DNA of 64,000 nt from Stenotrophomonas sp. Marseille-Q4652 (GTDB lineage: Bacteria > Pseudomonadota > Gammaproteobacteria > Xanthomonadales > Xanthomonadaceae). Every line of letters begins with the position of its first letter. Positions within the stretch are counted from its first letter, which is position 1. The notes beneath the pieces were generated by a model. The model was not told where the DNA came from and made no database searches. It saw only the letters and a program-made list of their open reading frames with translations. Location: positions 3,021,001-3,085,000 of the forward strand of contig NZ_CAKAKE010000001.1 in the NCBI RefSeq assembly GCF_916618915.1, given 5' to 3'. A program made the position numbers and the translations under genes. Positions 34,596-42,621 of the stretch are shown here, piece after piece.

Positions 34596-35000
34596 ATGAC
34601 TGCACCGCAGATGATCTTCATCAACCTGCCGGTCCGCGACCTGGATCGCGCCAAGGCGTTCTTCAACGCGCTCGGCTATGCCTGCAATCCACAGTTCACC
34701 GACCACCAGGCCGCCTGCGTGGTGGTCAGCGATGCGATCTTCGTGATGCTGCTGGTGGAGCCGTTCTTCCGCGAATTCACTGCCAAGCCACTGGTGGACG
34801 CGCATGCACAGACCGAGGTGATCACCTGCCTGTCGGCGCCCAGCCGTGACGGCGTGGACGCAATGCTGGAAAAGGCGTTGGCCGCCGGCGCCAGCGAGCC
34901 CCGGCCGCCACGGGATTACGGCTTCATGTACCAGCGCAGCTTCCAGGACCTGGACGGACACCTGTGGGAGATCGCGCACATGGATGGCGAGCCGGGTTGA
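34596..35000 (+). CDS. VOC-family (glyoxalase-like) protein
   Basis: The 134-residue protein has its own ribosome site (CAGGAG, 8 bases before the ATG) and starts MTAPQMIFINLPVRDLDRAK. The pattern of two beta-alpha-beta-beta-beta units is clear (FFNALGYACNPQFTDHQAAC, VISxxxF-like IFVMLLVEPFF, then SFQDLDGHLWEIAHMD). The glutamate in HLWEI is a usual metal ligand, so a metal-dependent lyase or dioxygenase-like activity is possible. The substrate is unknown. It sits between the frameshifted VOC gene and the sigma factor. Confidence 0.85.
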   Translation: MTAPQMIFINLPVRDLDRAKAFFNALGYACNPQFTDHQAACVVVSDAIFVMLLVEPFFREFTAKPLVDAHAQTEVITCLSAPSRDGVDAMLEKALAAGASEPRPPRDYGFMYQRSFQDLDGHLWEIAHMDGEPG

Positions 35001-35062
35001 GTGCGGGGCTTGACGTGGCGCGTGCTTGCGTCGCCCCGGCGGCGGTGCTGTCATCGCCGCCG

Positions 35063-36325
35063 ATGAACGCGCATGAGCTGCAGCGGGCCCTGGACGCGGT
35101 GTGGCGGATGGAATCGCCACGCCTGATCGCACGGCTGGCGCGGATGCTCGGCGATGTCGCCGTGGCCGAGGAACTGGCCCAGGACACCCTGGTCACCGCG
35201 CTGGAGCGCTGGCCAGTGGATGGCATCCCCGACAACCCGGCGGCGTGGCTGATGACCACCGGCCAGCGCCGTGCGATCGATCGCCTGCGCCAGCGCCAGT
35301 TGCATGCCAGCAAGCACGCCGAGCTTGCCCACGAGCCCGGCTACGAGGGGGTCGTCATGCCCGATCACGAGAGCTGGGTGGAAGACGACATCGGCGATGA
35401 CCTGCTGCGCCTGGTGCTCGTGTCCTGCCACCCGGTGCTGCCGGCCGACGCGCGGGTCGCGCTGACCCTGCGCCTGCTGGGCGGATTGAGCACCGCCGAG
35501 ATCGCGCGCGCCTTCCTGCAGCCCGAGCCGACGATCGCCCAGCGCATCGTCCGCGCCAAGCGCACCCTGGCCGGTGCGCAGGTGCCGTTCGAGGTGCCAC
35601 GCCGCGCCGACTGGGGCCCGCGCCTGGCCTCGGTGCTGGAGGTGCTGTACCTGGTGTTCAACGAGGGCTATGCGGCCAGCGCCGGCGATGACTGGATGCG
35701 CCCGGCGCTGTGCGAGGAGGCGCTGCGGCTGGGCCGGGTGCTGGCCGGGCTGCTGCCCCACGAGCCGGAGGTATCCGGCCTGCTGGCGCTGATGGAGCTG
35801 CAGACCTCGCGCATCCATGCGCGCACCGATGCCGAGGGCAACCCGGTGCTGCTGCCCGGGCAGGACCGCGCGCGCTGGGACTGGCTGCAGATCGCCCGCG
35901 GCGAGGCTGCCCTGCGCCTGGCCGAAACGCTCGGCGGACAGGACGGGCCCTACGCGCTGCAGGCCGCCATCGCCGCCTGCCATGCGCGTGCACGTCGCGC
36001 CGAAGACACCGACTGGGCCACGATCGCCGCGCTGTACGCGCGCCTGGCCCGGGTCCAGCCCTCGCCGGTGGTCGAGCTCAACCGCGCGGTCGCGGTGTCG
36101 CGCGCGCACGGCGCGGCGGCAGGGTGGGAAGTGCTGGCCGCCCTGGACGACGAACCGCGCCTGCGCGACTACGCTCCGCTGGCCGCCGCCCGCGGCGACC
36201 TGCTGCAGCAGCTGGGCCGGCTGGACGAGGCGCGCGCCGAGTTCGAACGCGCCGCCGCGCTGGCCGGCAATGCCCGCGAGCAGGCGCACCTGCAGTCCCG
36301 TGCCCGGGCCTGCGCCAGCGGCTGA
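35063..36325 (+). CDS. ECF42-type RNA polymerase sigma factor with C-terminal TPR-like extension
   Basis: The start at 35063 gives 420 residues. Sigma region 2 (about 1-85) includes VAVAEELAQDTLVTALERWP and NPAAWLMTTGQRRAIDRLR. Region 4 (about 125-185) includes LRLLGGLSTAEIARAFLQPE and TIAQRIVRAKRTL. The remaining 230 residues are an alpha-helical extension (YLVFNEGYAAS, ARWDWLQIARGEAALRLAE, LNRAVAVSRAHG), which is characteristic of ECF42 sigma factors. These have no anti-sigma factor and are usually encoded with YCII/DGPF proteins, as here. The extension probably controls activity. The regulon likely includes the upstream YCII and VOC genes. Confidence 0.88.
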   Translation: MNAHELQRALDAVWRMESPRLIARLARMLGDVAVAEELAQDTLVTALERWPVDGIPDNPAAWLMTTGQRRAIDRLRQRQLHASKHAELAHEPGYEGVVMPDHESWVEDDIGDDLLRLVLVSCHPVLPADARVALTLRLLGGLSTAEIARAFLQPEPTIAQRIVRAKRTLAGAQVPFEVPRRADWGPRLASVLEVLYLVFNEGYAASAGDDWMRPALCEEALRLGRVLAGLLPHEPEVSGLLALMELQTSRIHARTDAEGNPVLLPGQDRARWDWLQIARGEAALRLAETLGGQDGPYALQAAIAACHARARRAEDTDWATIAALYARLARVQPSPVVELNRAVAVSRAHGAAAGWEVLAALDDEPRLRDYAPLAAARGDLLQQLGRLDEARAEFERAAALAGNAREQAHLQSRARACASG

Positions 36326-36418
36326 GCCGGCCCACGGACCAGTACCAATGGGCTGGGTCGCCGCCGGCGCCACTGGCCTACACTCGCAGGCCATCCATCC
36401 CGCTTGCGAGGTGCAAAG

Positions 36419-38068
36419 GTGAAACGTCTGGCTCTTGGAGTCCTGGCGCTGTCGGTCTCGGCAGCAGTAATGGCGGCAACGCCGAAGTTCGACGGCGCGC
36501 GCATGTCCGCCCACGTCAAGGAACTGTCCTCCGACGCCTACGAGGGCCGCGCCCCGGCCACCGCGGGCGAGGAGAAGACCGTGGCCTACCTCAGCCAGCA
36601 GTTCGCCGCGGCCGGGCTGCAGCCCGGTGGCGACCTGCGCGACGGCAAGCGCCTGTGGACCCAGGCCGTGCCGCTGCGCAAGGGCGACATCGTCGGTACG
36701 CCGAAGCTGTCGCTGTCCAGCAAGGGCAAGGCGCAGGCCCTGACCCAGGGCCAGGAGATCGCCGTGCGTGCGGCCATGAACGGCGACGACGCGGTGGCGA
36801 TCAAGGACGCGCCGCTGGTGTTCGTCGGCTACGGCGTCAAGGCGCCGGAGCGCAACTGGGACGACTTCAAGGGCGTGGACCTGGCCGGCAAGATCGCCGT
36901 GGTCCTGATCAACGACCCGGACTTCGAGACCGGCGAAGGCGATTTCGACGGCAAGGGCATGACCTATTACGGCCGGTGGACCTACAAGTACGAGGAAGGC
37001 GCGCGCCAGGGCGCGGCCGGCGTGCTGATCGTCCACGAGACCGCCCCGGCCTCCTACGGCTGGGCCACGGTGGCCGGCTCCAACACCAACACCATGTTCG
37101 ACGTGGTCCGCGAGGATCCGTCCAGGGCGCATCCGGCGCTGGAAGGCTGGATCCAGCGCGACCTGGCGGTGGAGATGTTCAAGCGCGCCGGGCTGGATTT
37201 CGAGGCGCTGAAGAAGCAGGCGCAGTCGCGTGACTTCAAGCCGGTGGTGCTCGAGGGAGAGACCTTCTCGGCCGACTACCAGGTCAAGAGCGAGATCATC
37301 ACCTCGCAGAACGTGGTCGCGCGCCTGGAAGGCAGCAAGTATCCGGACGAGACCGTGATCTACAGTGGCCACTGGGACCATATCGGCAAGGCCGAGCCCG
37401 ATGCCAACGGCGACAGCATCTTCAACGGCGCGCTGGACAACGCCAGCGGCACCGCCGCGCTGCTGGAGCTGGCCCGCGGGTTTGCCAGCCAGCCGCGGCC
37501 GCAGCGCTCGGTGGTGTTCCTGGCGGTGACCGCCGAGGAGAAGGGCCTGCTTGGCTCGGAGTACTACGCCAGCCAGCCGCTGTATCCGCTGGAAAAGACC
37601 GTGGCGGTGATCAACATCGACGGTGCCGCGCCGTTTGGCCCCTCGCGTGACTTCGGCATCTACGGCTCGGTGCAGATGGACCTGCTCGACCAGCTCAAGG
37701 ACGTCGCAAAACAGTGGGACGTGCGCTACACGCCCGATCCGCTGCCCGAAGCCGGGCTGTTCTTCCGCTCCGACCACTTCCCGTTCGCCAAGCGCGGCGT
37801 GCCGGCGCTGTCGTACTCGGCCGGCCAGGACTGGATCGACGGTGGCGTGGCGGCCGGCAAGAAGGCCTCGGACGACTACACCGCCAAGCGCTATCACCAG
37901 CGCGGTGACGAGTGGCAGGCCGACTGGACGTTCGCCGGTGCCGCACGTGACCTGGAGATCGTCTACACCCTGGGCTCGCAGCTGGCCAACTCGCGCAAGT
38001 GGCCGGGCTGGGGCGCCGGCTCGGAGTTCGGCGCGCTGCGCAGCGAAAGCGACGACCAGCGCAAGTAA
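36419..38068 (+). CDS. M28-family metallopeptidase, exported
   Basis: A GTG start at 36419 with GAGG 8 bases upstream gives 549 residues and a signal peptide, VKRLALGVLALSVSAAVMAA. A PA-like insert (about 120-260, DAPLVFVGYGVKAPERNWDD) precedes the catalytic domain. Zinc ligands of M28 peptidases are visible: His in YSGHWDHIG, Asp in GALDNASGTAALLE, the Glu pair in TAEEKGLLGSEYY, Asp in INIDGAAPFG and His in FFRSDHFPFA. It should be a periplasmic or secreted aminopeptidase. It is followed by a strong terminator. Confidence 0.9.
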   Translation: MKRLALGVLALSVSAAVMAATPKFDGARMSAHVKELSSDAYEGRAPATAGEEKTVAYLSQQFAAAGLQPGGDLRDGKRLWTQAVPLRKGDIVGTPKLSLSSKGKAQALTQGQEIAVRAAMNGDDAVAIKDAPLVFVGYGVKAPERNWDDFKGVDLAGKIAVVLINDPDFETGEGDFDGKGMTYYGRWTYKYEEGARQGAAGVLIVHETAPASYGWATVAGSNTNTMFDVVREDPSRAHPALEGWIQRDLAVEMFKRAGLDFEALKKQAQSRDFKPVVLEGETFSADYQVKSEIITSQNVVARLEGSKYPDETVIYSGHWDHIGKAEPDANGDSIFNGALDNASGTAALLELARGFASQPRPQRSVVFLAVTAEEKGLLGSEYYASQPLYPLEKTVAVINIDGAAPFGPSRDFGIYGSVQMDLLDQLKDVAKQWDVRYTPDPLPEAGLFFRSDHFPFAKRGVPALSYSAGQDWIDGGVAAGKKASDDYTAKRYHQRGDEWQADWTFAGAARDLEIVYTLGSQLANSRKWPGWGAGSEFGALRSESDDQRK

Positions 38069-38078
38069 GCCCTGATCG

Positions 38079-38112
38079 ACGGGCGCCACGGGTTCTCCGT
38101 GGCGCCCGTTTC
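38079..38112 (+). terminator. Intrinsic terminator of the M28 peptidase gene
   Basis: A perfect 13-bp stem (ACGGGCGCCACGG with its complement CCGTGGCGCCCGT), a 5-base loop and a short T-tail begin 11 bases after the stop codon. Confidence 0.85.
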
Positions 38113-38281
38113 CATTGCAGCGTCGCGGACCTGCGCAGTACCACGGCCGGCCACCGCCCTGCGGCCGGGTTCATCCACGCCGCACCCCCGTTCGTCCGCG
38201 CCTGCCACGGTTCGTCGCAGGTGCCTTGCAGCCGCCCGGGCGCGCCCTATGCTCGGCGCCAACTCCACCGGGTCGCCGTCC

Positions 38282-39526
38282 ATGTCCGCCAGCCTGTCCC
38301 TGCTGTTCCGCATCCTGCTCGCCTGGGCGGTGGCGCTGATCGTGGCCGCGATCATCTGGCCGGAGATCTTCGGCAGCACCGGCTCGATCTTCGCGCTGGT
38401 CGCGATCTTCCTGCTGGTCGTCGCGGTGACCAGTACGCTCAGCCACCTGCGCCGGGTCAAGCTGCTGGCCGGGCGACTGGACCGCGACTGCCTGGCCAGC
38501 CGCCAGCGCCGGCAGATCGAGATCCCGCTCGACGCCGCCCAGGCCTTTGAGGTGGTCGAGGCCGCGATCGGCGAACTGCCGCGGGTCGAGGAGATCGACA
38601 GCTCGCCCGGCAGTTTGCAGATCCGCGCCAAGGTGCCGCGCATCGATCCGTACAACGTGCGTCCGCCCTCGCGCTGGAACCCGGTCGCGCGGCTGGCGAT
38701 CAAGCGCAACCAGGTCTCGGCCGTGGTCACCCCGGGCGAGGGCACCAGCAGCGTCACCCTGCTGTTCGAACCCGAGGCCGGTGCCTGGGTGGACCTGCTG
38801 GTGGTCGATGAAGGCAGCAACTTCGAGAACGCCGAGGCGGTGACCCGGTCCATCACCCGCCGCGTGGGCGAACAGCGCCGCAGCGAGCAGGCCACCGCGC
38901 AGCAGAACGCCACCGAGAAGGAACTGAGCGTGGCGCGGCTGAACCTGCTGCATGCGCAGATCGAGCCGCACTTCCTCTACAACACCCTGGCCAACGCCCA
39001 GGTGCTGACCCGCACCGATCCGGCGCGTGCCGAGCAGATGCTGGGCCACCTGATCCAGTACCTGCGCAGCTCGCTGCCGAGCGTGGACGAGTCGATGTCC
39101 ACCCTGGGGGTGGAACTGGAGCGCACCCGTGCCTACCTGGAGATCCTGAAGATCCGCATGGGCGCGCGACTGAACCTGCAGGTCGATGTGCCGCCGGCCC
39201 TGGAGCAACTGCCGCTGCCGTCGATGGCGCTGCAGACCCTGGTCGAGAACGCGATCAAGCACGGGCTGGAACCCAAGCCCGGTGGCGGCACCATCTGGGT
39301 GCTGGGTCGCGAGTTCGACGACCACGTCACCCTCACCGTCGCCGACGACGGGCTGGGCTTCGGCGGCAGCACCGGCGGCACCGGCATCGGCCTGAAGAAC
39401 CTGCGCGAGCGCCTGCGCCTGGCCTGTGGCCCGGACGCTGGCCTGGCCATCGTCTCCAACTTCCCCAGCGGCGTGGCCGCCACCCTCACCCTGCCGCGCA
39501 GCGCGGAGGTTTCCCATGAAGCTTGA
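38282..39526 (+). CDS. LytS/AlgZ-type sensor histidine kinase
   Basis: The 414-residue protein starts at MSASLSLLFRILLAWAVALI and has two N-terminal transmembrane helices (about 6-26 and 34-50). Residues 60-200 form an unassigned cytoplasmic region (IEIPLDAAQAFEVVEAAIGE). The His_kinase domain follows with LHAQIEPHFLYNTLANAQVL, where the histidine is phosphorylated, and then an HATPase domain (LVENAIKHGLEPKPGG, VADDGLGFGG). It belongs to the LytS/YehU/AlgZ class that works with LytTR regulators. The regulator gene starts 11 bases before its stop codon. The signal is unknown. Confidence 0.9.
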   Translation: MSASLSLLFRILLAWAVALIVAAIIWPEIFGSTGSIFALVAIFLLVVAVTSTLSHLRRVKLLAGRLDRDCLASRQRRQIEIPLDAAQAFEVVEAAIGELPRVEEIDSSPGSLQIRAKVPRIDPYNVRPPSRWNPVARLAIKRNQVSAVVTPGEGTSSVTLLFEPEAGAWVDLLVVDEGSNFENAEAVTRSITRRVGEQRRSEQATAQQNATEKELSVARLNLLHAQIEPHFLYNTLANAQVLTRTDPARAEQMLGHLIQYLRSSLPSVDESMSTLGVELERTRAYLEILKIRMGARLNLQVDVPPALEQLPLPSMALQTLVENAIKHGLEPKPGGGTIWVLGREFDDHVTLTVADDGLGFGGSTGGTGIGLKNLRERLRLACGPDAGLAIVSNFPSGVAATLTLPRSAEVSHEA

Positions 39527-40289
39527 TGCCCTGATCGCCGAGGACGAGGAGCTGCTGCGGCAGTCGCTGGTCAGCCAGCTGGGCCAGCTGTGGCCGGAGC
39601 TGGACATCGTGGCCGAATGCGAGGACGGCGCCGAGGCGCTGGAAGCGCTGGCCGAACACCAGCCGGACATCGCCTTCCTCGACATCCGCATGCCCGGCAT
39701 CACCGGGCTGGAGGTGGCCCGCGCGCTGGAGCAGGTCAGCCCGCGCACCCAGGTGGTGTTCGTCACTGCCTACGACCAGTACGCCATCGATGCCTTCGAG
39801 CAGGGCGCGATCGACTACCTGCTCAAACCGGTGGCCGACGACCGCCTGCTTGCCACCCGCCAGCGGGTGATGGCGCGGATGCAGGCCGGGCGCCCGGACA
39901 ACGCGGTGCTCGACCAGCTGCTGCGGCAGCTGGCGCAGCGTGCGCCGGAGGCCTCCGCCGCGCCGCCGCTGGCCTGGATCACCGCCAGCAACGGCCGCGA
40001 TACGCGCCTGATCATGCTCGAGGACGTGGTCTATTTCCGCGCCGACAGCAAGTACACCGTGGTGGTCACCGCCGAGGGCGAATCCCTGCTGCGCACGCCA
40101 CTGCGCGAACTGCTGCAGGCGCTCGATGCGCAGCGCTTCCGCCAGGTGCACCGCTCGACCATCGTCAACATGGCCGCGGTGGCCTCGGTCACCCGCGATG
40201 ACAGCGGCCGCGGCGTGCTGCGCCTCAGGTCGCGCAGCGAGACGCTTCCGGTCAGCCAGCCCTTCATGAGCCTGTTCCGCGGGATGTAA
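39516..40289 (+). CDS. LytTR-family response regulator (AlgR/LytR type)
   Basis: The 257-residue regulator begins inside the kinase gene with GGAGG upstream of its ATG. The receiver domain (1-120) has Asp56 in DIAFLDIRMPG as the phosphorylation site and the conserved lysine in LLKPVADD. The C-terminal LytTR DNA-binding domain (about 155-255) shows ITASNGRDTRLIMLEDVVYF, SKYTVVVTAEG and FRQVHRSTIVNM. It binds DNA as a dimer at direct repeats. The small exported protein gene 33 bases downstream may be co-transcribed. Confidence 0.92.
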   Translation: MKLDALIAEDEELLRQSLVSQLGQLWPELDIVAECEDGAEALEALAEHQPDIAFLDIRMPGITGLEVARALEQVSPRTQVVFVTAYDQYAIDAFEQGAIDYLLKPVADDRLLATRQRVMARMQAGRPDNAVLDQLLRQLAQRAPEASAAPPLAWITASNGRDTRLIMLEDVVYFRADSKYTVVVTAEGESLLRTPLRELLQALDAQRFRQVHRSTIVNMAAVASVTRDDSGRGVLRLRSRSETLPVSQPFMSLFRGM

Positions 40290-40322
40290 CGCGGCAGCTC
40301 CCGGCCACGAAAGGAAACCGCC

Positions 40323-40682
40323 ATGCATTACCTCAGCCTGATCCTGTCCAGCCTGTTGTCCCTGCTGGGAATCCAGGAACCTGCCGGCACCACCTCGGTG
40401 ACCCGCGTCGCTGGTACCGAGGCGCTGCTCAGCCGCACCCTGCAAAGCGCGGGTGCGGCCACCTTCCACTGCATTGAAAGCGCCAGCGGCCGCTGCCATT
40501 ACCGCGTGTTCGACGAGCGCTGTCACCCCACTCCGGCGGCGGCCGGCACGCTGCAGTGCGAGCGCCGCCAGTTGCACGCCTTCGCGGTGCCGGTCGGCAC
40601 CAGGCAGGTGCTGCGCGACCTGCCGGCCGGCTTCGAGCACTGCGTCGATACCCGCGCCGAAAAACAATGCCGCCGCGACTGA
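40323..40682 (+). CDS. Small cysteine-containing exported protein, unknown function
   Basis: The 119-residue protein has AAGGAAA upstream of its ATG and an N-terminal hydrophobic segment MHYLSLILSSLLSLLGI that could be a signal peptide or anchor. The rest holds six cysteines (FHCIESASGRCHYRVF, DERCHPT, LQCERRQ, EHCVD, EKQCRRD), enough for three disulfides in the periplasm. I do not recognise it. Its position directly after the LytTR regulator, in the same direction, suggests a link to that signalling unit. A G+C-rich hairpin (about 40668-40693) overlaps its stop codon. Confidence 0.65.
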   Translation: MHYLSLILSSLLSLLGIQEPAGTTSVTRVAGTEALLSRTLQSAGAATFHCIESASGRCHYRVFDERCHPTPAAAGTLQCERRQLHAFAVPVGTRQVLRDLPAGFEHCVDTRAEKQCRRD

Positions 40683-40718
40683 GCGCGGCGGCATCGGGAT
40701 GAACCAGGTTCGAAAGAA

Positions 40719-41321
40719 TCAGTAGGCCGGCTGCAATCGCAATCCGTCATCGCCCACGTGCATCAGCTTGCCCACCAGCTCGGTGTGCTGCCGCATGCGG
40801 CCCAGCTCGCGCATGATGCGGATGTCCTCGTGGCGCAGTTCGCGGCGGGCGCTGACGGCCTGCTTGTAGTCCAGCACTTCGGGATAGTGCCTGGCCATTT
40901 CCAGCGCCTCGGCGACTTCGTCCACCGAGTCGGCATCGTTGCTGATGCGCGCACGGCTGTTGAAGGCCTTCATCCAGCGCTCGAAACCGGCGGTGTGGTC
41001 GAACATGTTGGCCATGAACCAGATCACGAACAGGATCGAGATCCAGGAGCCGAACACGATCACCACACGGGTGAAGGTGATATGGAAATCATCGCGCCAC
41101 AGGTAGTTGGTGATCAGGCCCAGGATCAGCAGCGAGCTGGCCTGCCACAGCACGATGGAGGCGATCAGCCACTGGCACTTGGCCTTGGCCAGCAGGGCCA
41201 CCTCGCCGCGGATCTGCTCCTCGCTCAGGCCCTTCCAATGCTGGACCTGCTTCTCGAACGGGCTGCTGTACAGCTCGTTGTCCCTCAACAGCAAACCCAA
41301 ACCCTGGAACAAAGCGATCAT
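40719..41321 (-). CDS. Two-helix membrane protein, unknown function
   Basis: The 200-residue protein has GAGCTCG-type weak upstream sequence. Two transmembrane helices (about 51-75, WLIASIVLWQASSLLILGL, and 83-106, VVIVFGSWISILFVIWFMAN) lie between cytoplasmic ends. The N-terminus (ELYSSPFEKQVQHWKGLSEE) and the long charged C-terminus (DSVDEVAEALEMARHYPEVL, RHEDIRIMRELGRMRQHTEL) look helical. I do not recognise a family. It converges on the small exported protein gene. Confidence 0.65.
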   Translation of the reverse strand: MIALFQGLGLLLRDNELYSSPFEKQVQHWKGLSEEQIRGEVALLAKAKCQWLIASIVLWQASSLLILGLITNYLWRDDFHITFTRVVIVFGSWISILFVIWFMANMFDHTAGFERWMKAFNSRARISNDADSVDEVAEALEMARHYPEVLDYKQAVSARRELRHEDIRIMRELGRMRQHTELVGKLMHVGDDGLRLQPAY

Positions 41322-41635
41322 GGCGAGCTCCTTGCAAACGGCGGGAACAAGTGGCGATGCGTGATGCGCTGCTACGCGGCCAGTTCTAGCACTTTCATCC
41401 GGGCGTGCAACGGGAGTGGCGTCAACGCCGGGCGTTGGCGAGCGTGGCGTCGACGTAGTCGCGGCCGTTTATTGCATTGCGTCATCGGGGAAGTTCACGA
41501 ACTTCGTGGAAAAAGCCGTTCCATACTGCTGCGTCTGCACATCGGCATTGCCGTACAACGCGTAGTGCGGCGACCAACGGCCGCCCGTGCCGGCGCTGAC
41601 GCGAAGTGCGCAGGCCTGCCAGCTACCATGGGCCC
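41322..41635. other. 314-base intergenic region between divergent genes
   Basis: No gene is supported. It must carry the promoters of the leftward membrane protein gene and the rightward MpaB-like gene. I see no convincing operator or repeat. Confidence 0.4.
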
Positions 41636-42556
41636 ATGCCTGATCTGCTGAATGCGCTAGGCGCACCGCTCACCCATCGCATCCGCCACTGGGTGCTGTC
41701 CGCCTTCCCGCGCGGGGAAAGCGGCATCGACTACGACCATCCACCCGGTGATCCGGGCTGGTTCGGCCCGGACAGCGTGGCCTGGCGGGTACATGCCGAA
41801 TTCCCGGGCATGCTTGCCGGCGGGCTGTGCGCGCTGATGCTGCAGACCCTGCATCCGCTGGCACTGGCCGGCGTGCATGACCACTCCAATTTCCGCGAGG
41901 ACCTGGTCGGCCGCCTGCGCCGCACCACCGCCTTCGTCGCCGGCACCAGCTATGCCGGGGATGCCGAGGTGCGGCGGCTGGTCGGGCGCGTGCGTGCGAT
42001 CCACTCGCGCGTTCACGGCCAGCTGCCCGATGGCCGCCGCTATGCGGCCGACGATCCGGCGCTGCTGACCTGGGTGCATGTCACCGAGGCCTATGGCTTC
42101 CTGCAGGGCTGTCGCCGTTATTGCCGCGACGTGCCGGTGGCCATCGCCGATCGCTACTACGACGAGACCCGGCGCATCGCCGAGGCACTGGGCGCAACGA
42201 AGGTGCCGTGCTCGGAAGCCGAAGTCGCCGCCTACTTCGCGCAGCAACGTCCGCTGCTGCGCGTGGACGAACGCTCGCGCGAGGTGCTGGCGGTGCTGCA
42301 GGGGATCCGCCTGCCGGTGCCGGCGGCCGGACTGTCGCGGGAGCTGTTCCTCGGTGCCGGCGCGGCCCTGCTGCCGGACTGGGCGCAGGACCTGCTGCAA
42401 CCCGGACGCCGTGCACGCCTGCAGGCCCGCGCCGCGGCCGCGACCCTGCGACCGCTGGCGCCGTTGTTCCGCCGCGCGCTGGGCGACGGCGTGGCCGCCC
42501 GTGCCTGCCAGCGTGTCGGCGTGGATGCGTCGGTGCTGCGCCACTGGCCGCAGTAG
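41636..42556 (+). CDS. MpaB-like (DUF2236) oxygenase family protein
   Basis: The 306-residue start at 41636 begins MPDLLNALGAPLTHRIRHWV. The family core is clear: GMLAGGLCALMLQTLHPLAL and AGVHDHSNFREDLVGRLRRT, then TAFVAGTSYAG and LLTWVHVTEAYGFLQGCRRY. The histidines in LHPLALAGV and in TWVHVTE are the probable heme or metal ligands. It belongs to the family once called DUF2236 that includes the latex-clearing proteins and MpaB, which cleave C=C bonds oxidatively. The substrate is unknown. The gene ends in a TAG and converges on the M13 peptidase gene. Confidence 0.88.
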   Translation: MPDLLNALGAPLTHRIRHWVLSAFPRGESGIDYDHPPGDPGWFGPDSVAWRVHAEFPGMLAGGLCALMLQTLHPLALAGVHDHSNFREDLVGRLRRTTAFVAGTSYAGDAEVRRLVGRVRAIHSRVHGQLPDGRRYAADDPALLTWVHVTEAYGFLQGCRRYCRDVPVAIADRYYDETRRIAEALGATKVPCSEAEVAAYFAQQRPLLRVDERSREVLAVLQGIRLPVPAAGLSRELFLGAGAALLPDWAQDLLQPGRRARLQARAAAATLRPLAPLFRRALGDGVAARACQRVGVDASVLRHWPQ

Positions 42557-42574
42557 CGCCGCAGTAGCCAAACG

Positions 42575-42600
42575 GGAACGGGCGCCGAAGCGCCCGTTCC
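42575..42600. terminator. Hairpin between convergent genes
   Basis: GGAACGGGCGC pairs with GCGCCCGTTCC around a 4-base loop, between the stops at 42556 and 42622. There is no strong T-run, but the stem is perfect and the position is typical. Confidence 0.6.
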
Positions 42601-42621
42601 GTCACTGCACCGGCAGCGGGG

